From assembly GCF_000349325.1 (NCBI RefSeq), contig NC_020504.1:8288326-8352325 (forward strand): 64,000 nucleotides of DNA, given 5' to 3'. The notes beneath the pieces are model-generated. The model worked only from the letters and a program-made list of their open reading frames with translations. It did no database searches and had not been told where the DNA came from. Origin of the DNA: Streptomyces davaonensis JCM 4913 (GTDB lineage Bacteria > Actinomycetota > Actinomycetes > Streptomycetales > Streptomycetaceae). Shown in pieces: positions 62,670-64,000 of this stretch; the first letter of the stretch is position 1, and every line of letters begins with the position of its first letter. Both the position numbers and the translations under genes were made by a program.

Positions 62670-64000
62670 TCAGATGCCGCGTGGCAGACGGATGTAGGTC
62701 ACCGTCGTCTCGATGCCGCTGTCGACCAGTCGGCCCTGCGCGTCGAACGCGCCCGTCCCGTCGGTCATACCGAAGTCGTTGTCGTTGATCAGGGCCAGCG
62801 TGTCGTGGTTCACGAGCGCGACGCCCTCGATCTTGCCGGGCACCCCGTCGACGGTGCCGAGGTCGACGACCAGCTTCTTGGCGAGGACGGGCACGCCCGC
62901 GGCGGCCGGATCGTCGAGCTGCTCCAGCGACGGGGACGTCGTGTCGTCGTCCCAGGCGTCACCGAGGATGTTCGCGTCCTTGTCCAGCCGCACCAGGTGC
63001 AGCCGGGCGGCCTTGTCGGTGCGCTCCTGCACCAGCAGACGGTTGCCGCCGACGGCGACCAGCGAGGAGATCTTGAGCTCGGAGGTGTCGTCCTCGCTCG
63101 GGTCCACCACGTTCACCGCGTCGAAGCGGTAGGCGTACTCGGCGGTGACCGCCTTCTTCTTCGGAGAGAAGCGCAGCAGACGGGTCGTGCGCGAGGCCTC
63201 CCCGGCATCCCCGTCCGGCAGCGAGAGCGGGCTCTGCACGGCCATCACCAGGTCACCGCAGGGCAGTTGGGCGAGCCCCTCGAAACCGCGGTTGGTCTTG
63301 CGGTGCAGCAAGACCGAGGGCAGGGCCTCGACCACCGGGTAGTCGGCACCGGTGAGGTTCAGCCCTTCGGGCACGTACCGCGTGAGCACCTTCCCGCGCG
63401 CGGAGACGTGCACGAGCGAGGGCCCGTACTCGTCCACCAGCCAGAAGCTGCCGTCCTTGGCCCGCACTATGCCCTCGGTGTCCAGACCGTTGGGGTTGTA
63501 CGACCCCGGGGTGCTCGCGTCGTAGTTGTACGGCGCCTCGTCGCGGCTCGCCTGGTTGGGCAGCCCGGTGACGGGCTTGCCGGAGGATGTGGTGATCGGA
63601 ATCGCCTCGATCACCCGCACGGTGTCCCCGGAGACGCGGATCTTGACGATCGCCGGGTCGAAGCCGGGCACCGGGAAGGTGCGGCGCTTCTTGCCGTCGA
63701 CCTTGATCTGGCCGTTGGGGCCGCGGTCGGTGACGGTCCAGTACTCGCCCTTGCGGCCGGTCGGGTAGATGTCGCTGCCGATGCCGCCCAGGTCGACACC
63801 CCGGTCGTCGGCCACCGTGCCGGGCAGCAGCGCGTTGCTGAACGTGGCCAGGGGTATGTCGCCGAGGGTGGCGGTGCCGATGACGTGGGCGTCGTCGGAC
63901 GGGGTGCCCGCGGCGGGGCCGGTGGCCGCGAGGAGGGCCAGGACGGCGAGGGGTACGCCCGCCGCGACGGAACGGTGGACGCGGCGCCGGCCAGTGGCGT
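62670..64000 (-). CDS. Secreted phytase-like (esterase-like activity of phytase) protein, 5' end off the window
   Basis: The frame stays open to the right edge. The last bases read TGRRRVHRSVAAGVPLAVLALLAATGPAAG, a signal peptide, so the start should be within a few codons of the edge; the GTG at 63815 would remove it and is wrong. The mature protein has GVDLGGIGSDIYPTGRKGEYWTVTDRGPNG, NPNGLDTEGIVRAKDGSFWLVDEYGPSLVHVS, NRGFEGLAQLPCGDLVMAVQSPL and KIEGVALVNHDTLALINDNDFGM, the PF13449-type propeller. It is distinct from the true phytase at 7.6 kb. The actual substrate of this family is poorly defined. Confidence 0.88.
   Translation of the reverse strand, partial: ATGRRRVHRSVAAGVPLAVLALLAATGPAAGTPSDDAHVIGTATLGDIPLATFSNALLPGTVADDRGVDLGGIGSDIYPTGRKGEYWTVTDRGPNGQIKVDGKKRRTFPVPGFDPAIVKIRVSGDTVRVIEAIPITTSSGKPVTGLPNQASRDEAPYNYDASTPGSYNPNGLDTEGIVRAKDGSFWLVDEYGPSLVHVSARGKVLTRYVPEGLNLTGADYPVVEALPSVLLHRKTNRGFEGLAQLPCGDLVMAVQSPLSLPDGDAGEASRTTRLLRFSPKKKAVTAEYAYRFDAVNVVDPSEDDTSELKISSLVAVGGNRLLVQERTDKAARLHLVRLDKDANILGDAWDDDTTSPSLEQLDDPAAAGVPVLAKKLVVDLGTVDGVPGKIEGVALVNHDTLALINDNDFGMTDGTGAFDAQGRLVDSGIETTVTYIRLPRGI

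Noticed and set aside
63813..63815. GTG at 63815 as start of the phytase-like gene
   Set aside because: The frame continues to the window edge and encodes a clear signal peptide upstream of this codon.

Overview
The window reads as the chromosome of a Streptomyces or close relative: very high G+C with G/C in almost every third codon position, GGAGG-type ribosome sites, frequent GTG starts, many 1-8 bp stop/start overlaps, and families typical of the genus (IclR, SARP-like and ROK regulators, Streptomyces-type xylose isomerase, GH25 lysozyme, NfeD/SPFH pair). No tRNA, rRNA, CRISPR array, transposase or integrase was seen. LAYOUT. 1-5.1 kb: heterotetrameric sarcosine oxidase operon soxB-soxDA-soxG, in which the delta and alpha subunits are one reading frame joined through an interspersed Streptomyces-type repeat; a convergent IclR regulator follows. 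6-12.4 kb: a VOC protein with an intradiol ring-cleavage dioxygenase, a secreted beta-propeller phytase, an aldo/keto reductase divergent from an AraC regulator, an orphan type II thioesterase and an SRPBCC protein. 12.4-18.3 kb: a secreted protein-arginine deiminase, an ABC exporter, and an MFS exporter coupled to an ArsR-type repressor with a perfect 9-bp inverted-repeat operator. 18.5-20.3 kb: two secreted peptidoglycan hydrolases. 20.3-23.8 kb: a ribbon-helix-helix (HicB-like) protein preceded by clustered palindromes, a DUF4097 protein and a Drr-type ABC exporter. 23.9-27.6 kb: a small membrane protein, an NfeD/SPFH pair, then a divergent DUF1326/DUF2182 pair in which both genes are broken, one by an in-frame TGA and one by a single-base frameshift. 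27.6-32.7 kb: a monooxygenase-like protein, an acetaldehyde-type aldehyde dehydrogenase with its GAF/winged-helix regulator, a second amidase and a TauE/SafE permease. 32.9-35.7 kb: two unrecognised proteins and an MFS transporter.

From 57.7 kb down to 35.9 kb, on the minus strand, lies a block of seven reading frames (probably six genes, because one very large gene of about 3,400 codons carries a frameshift at a G7 run). Nearly every stop codon overlaps the next start. None has an evident signal peptide or membrane segment, and only weak fold hints (Asp-box propeller, a nucleophile-less alpha/beta-hydrolase-like stretch, a DUF6603-like region) can be seen. This is the best candidate in the window for an undescribed multi-protein system.

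57.9-64 kb: the xylose catabolic locus (xylA divergent from xylB plus a ROK regulator), a proline-rich membrane protein with an LPSE-repeat tail, and a phytase-like secreted protein running off the right edge. All family assignments were made by reading the translated sequence; no database search was run.
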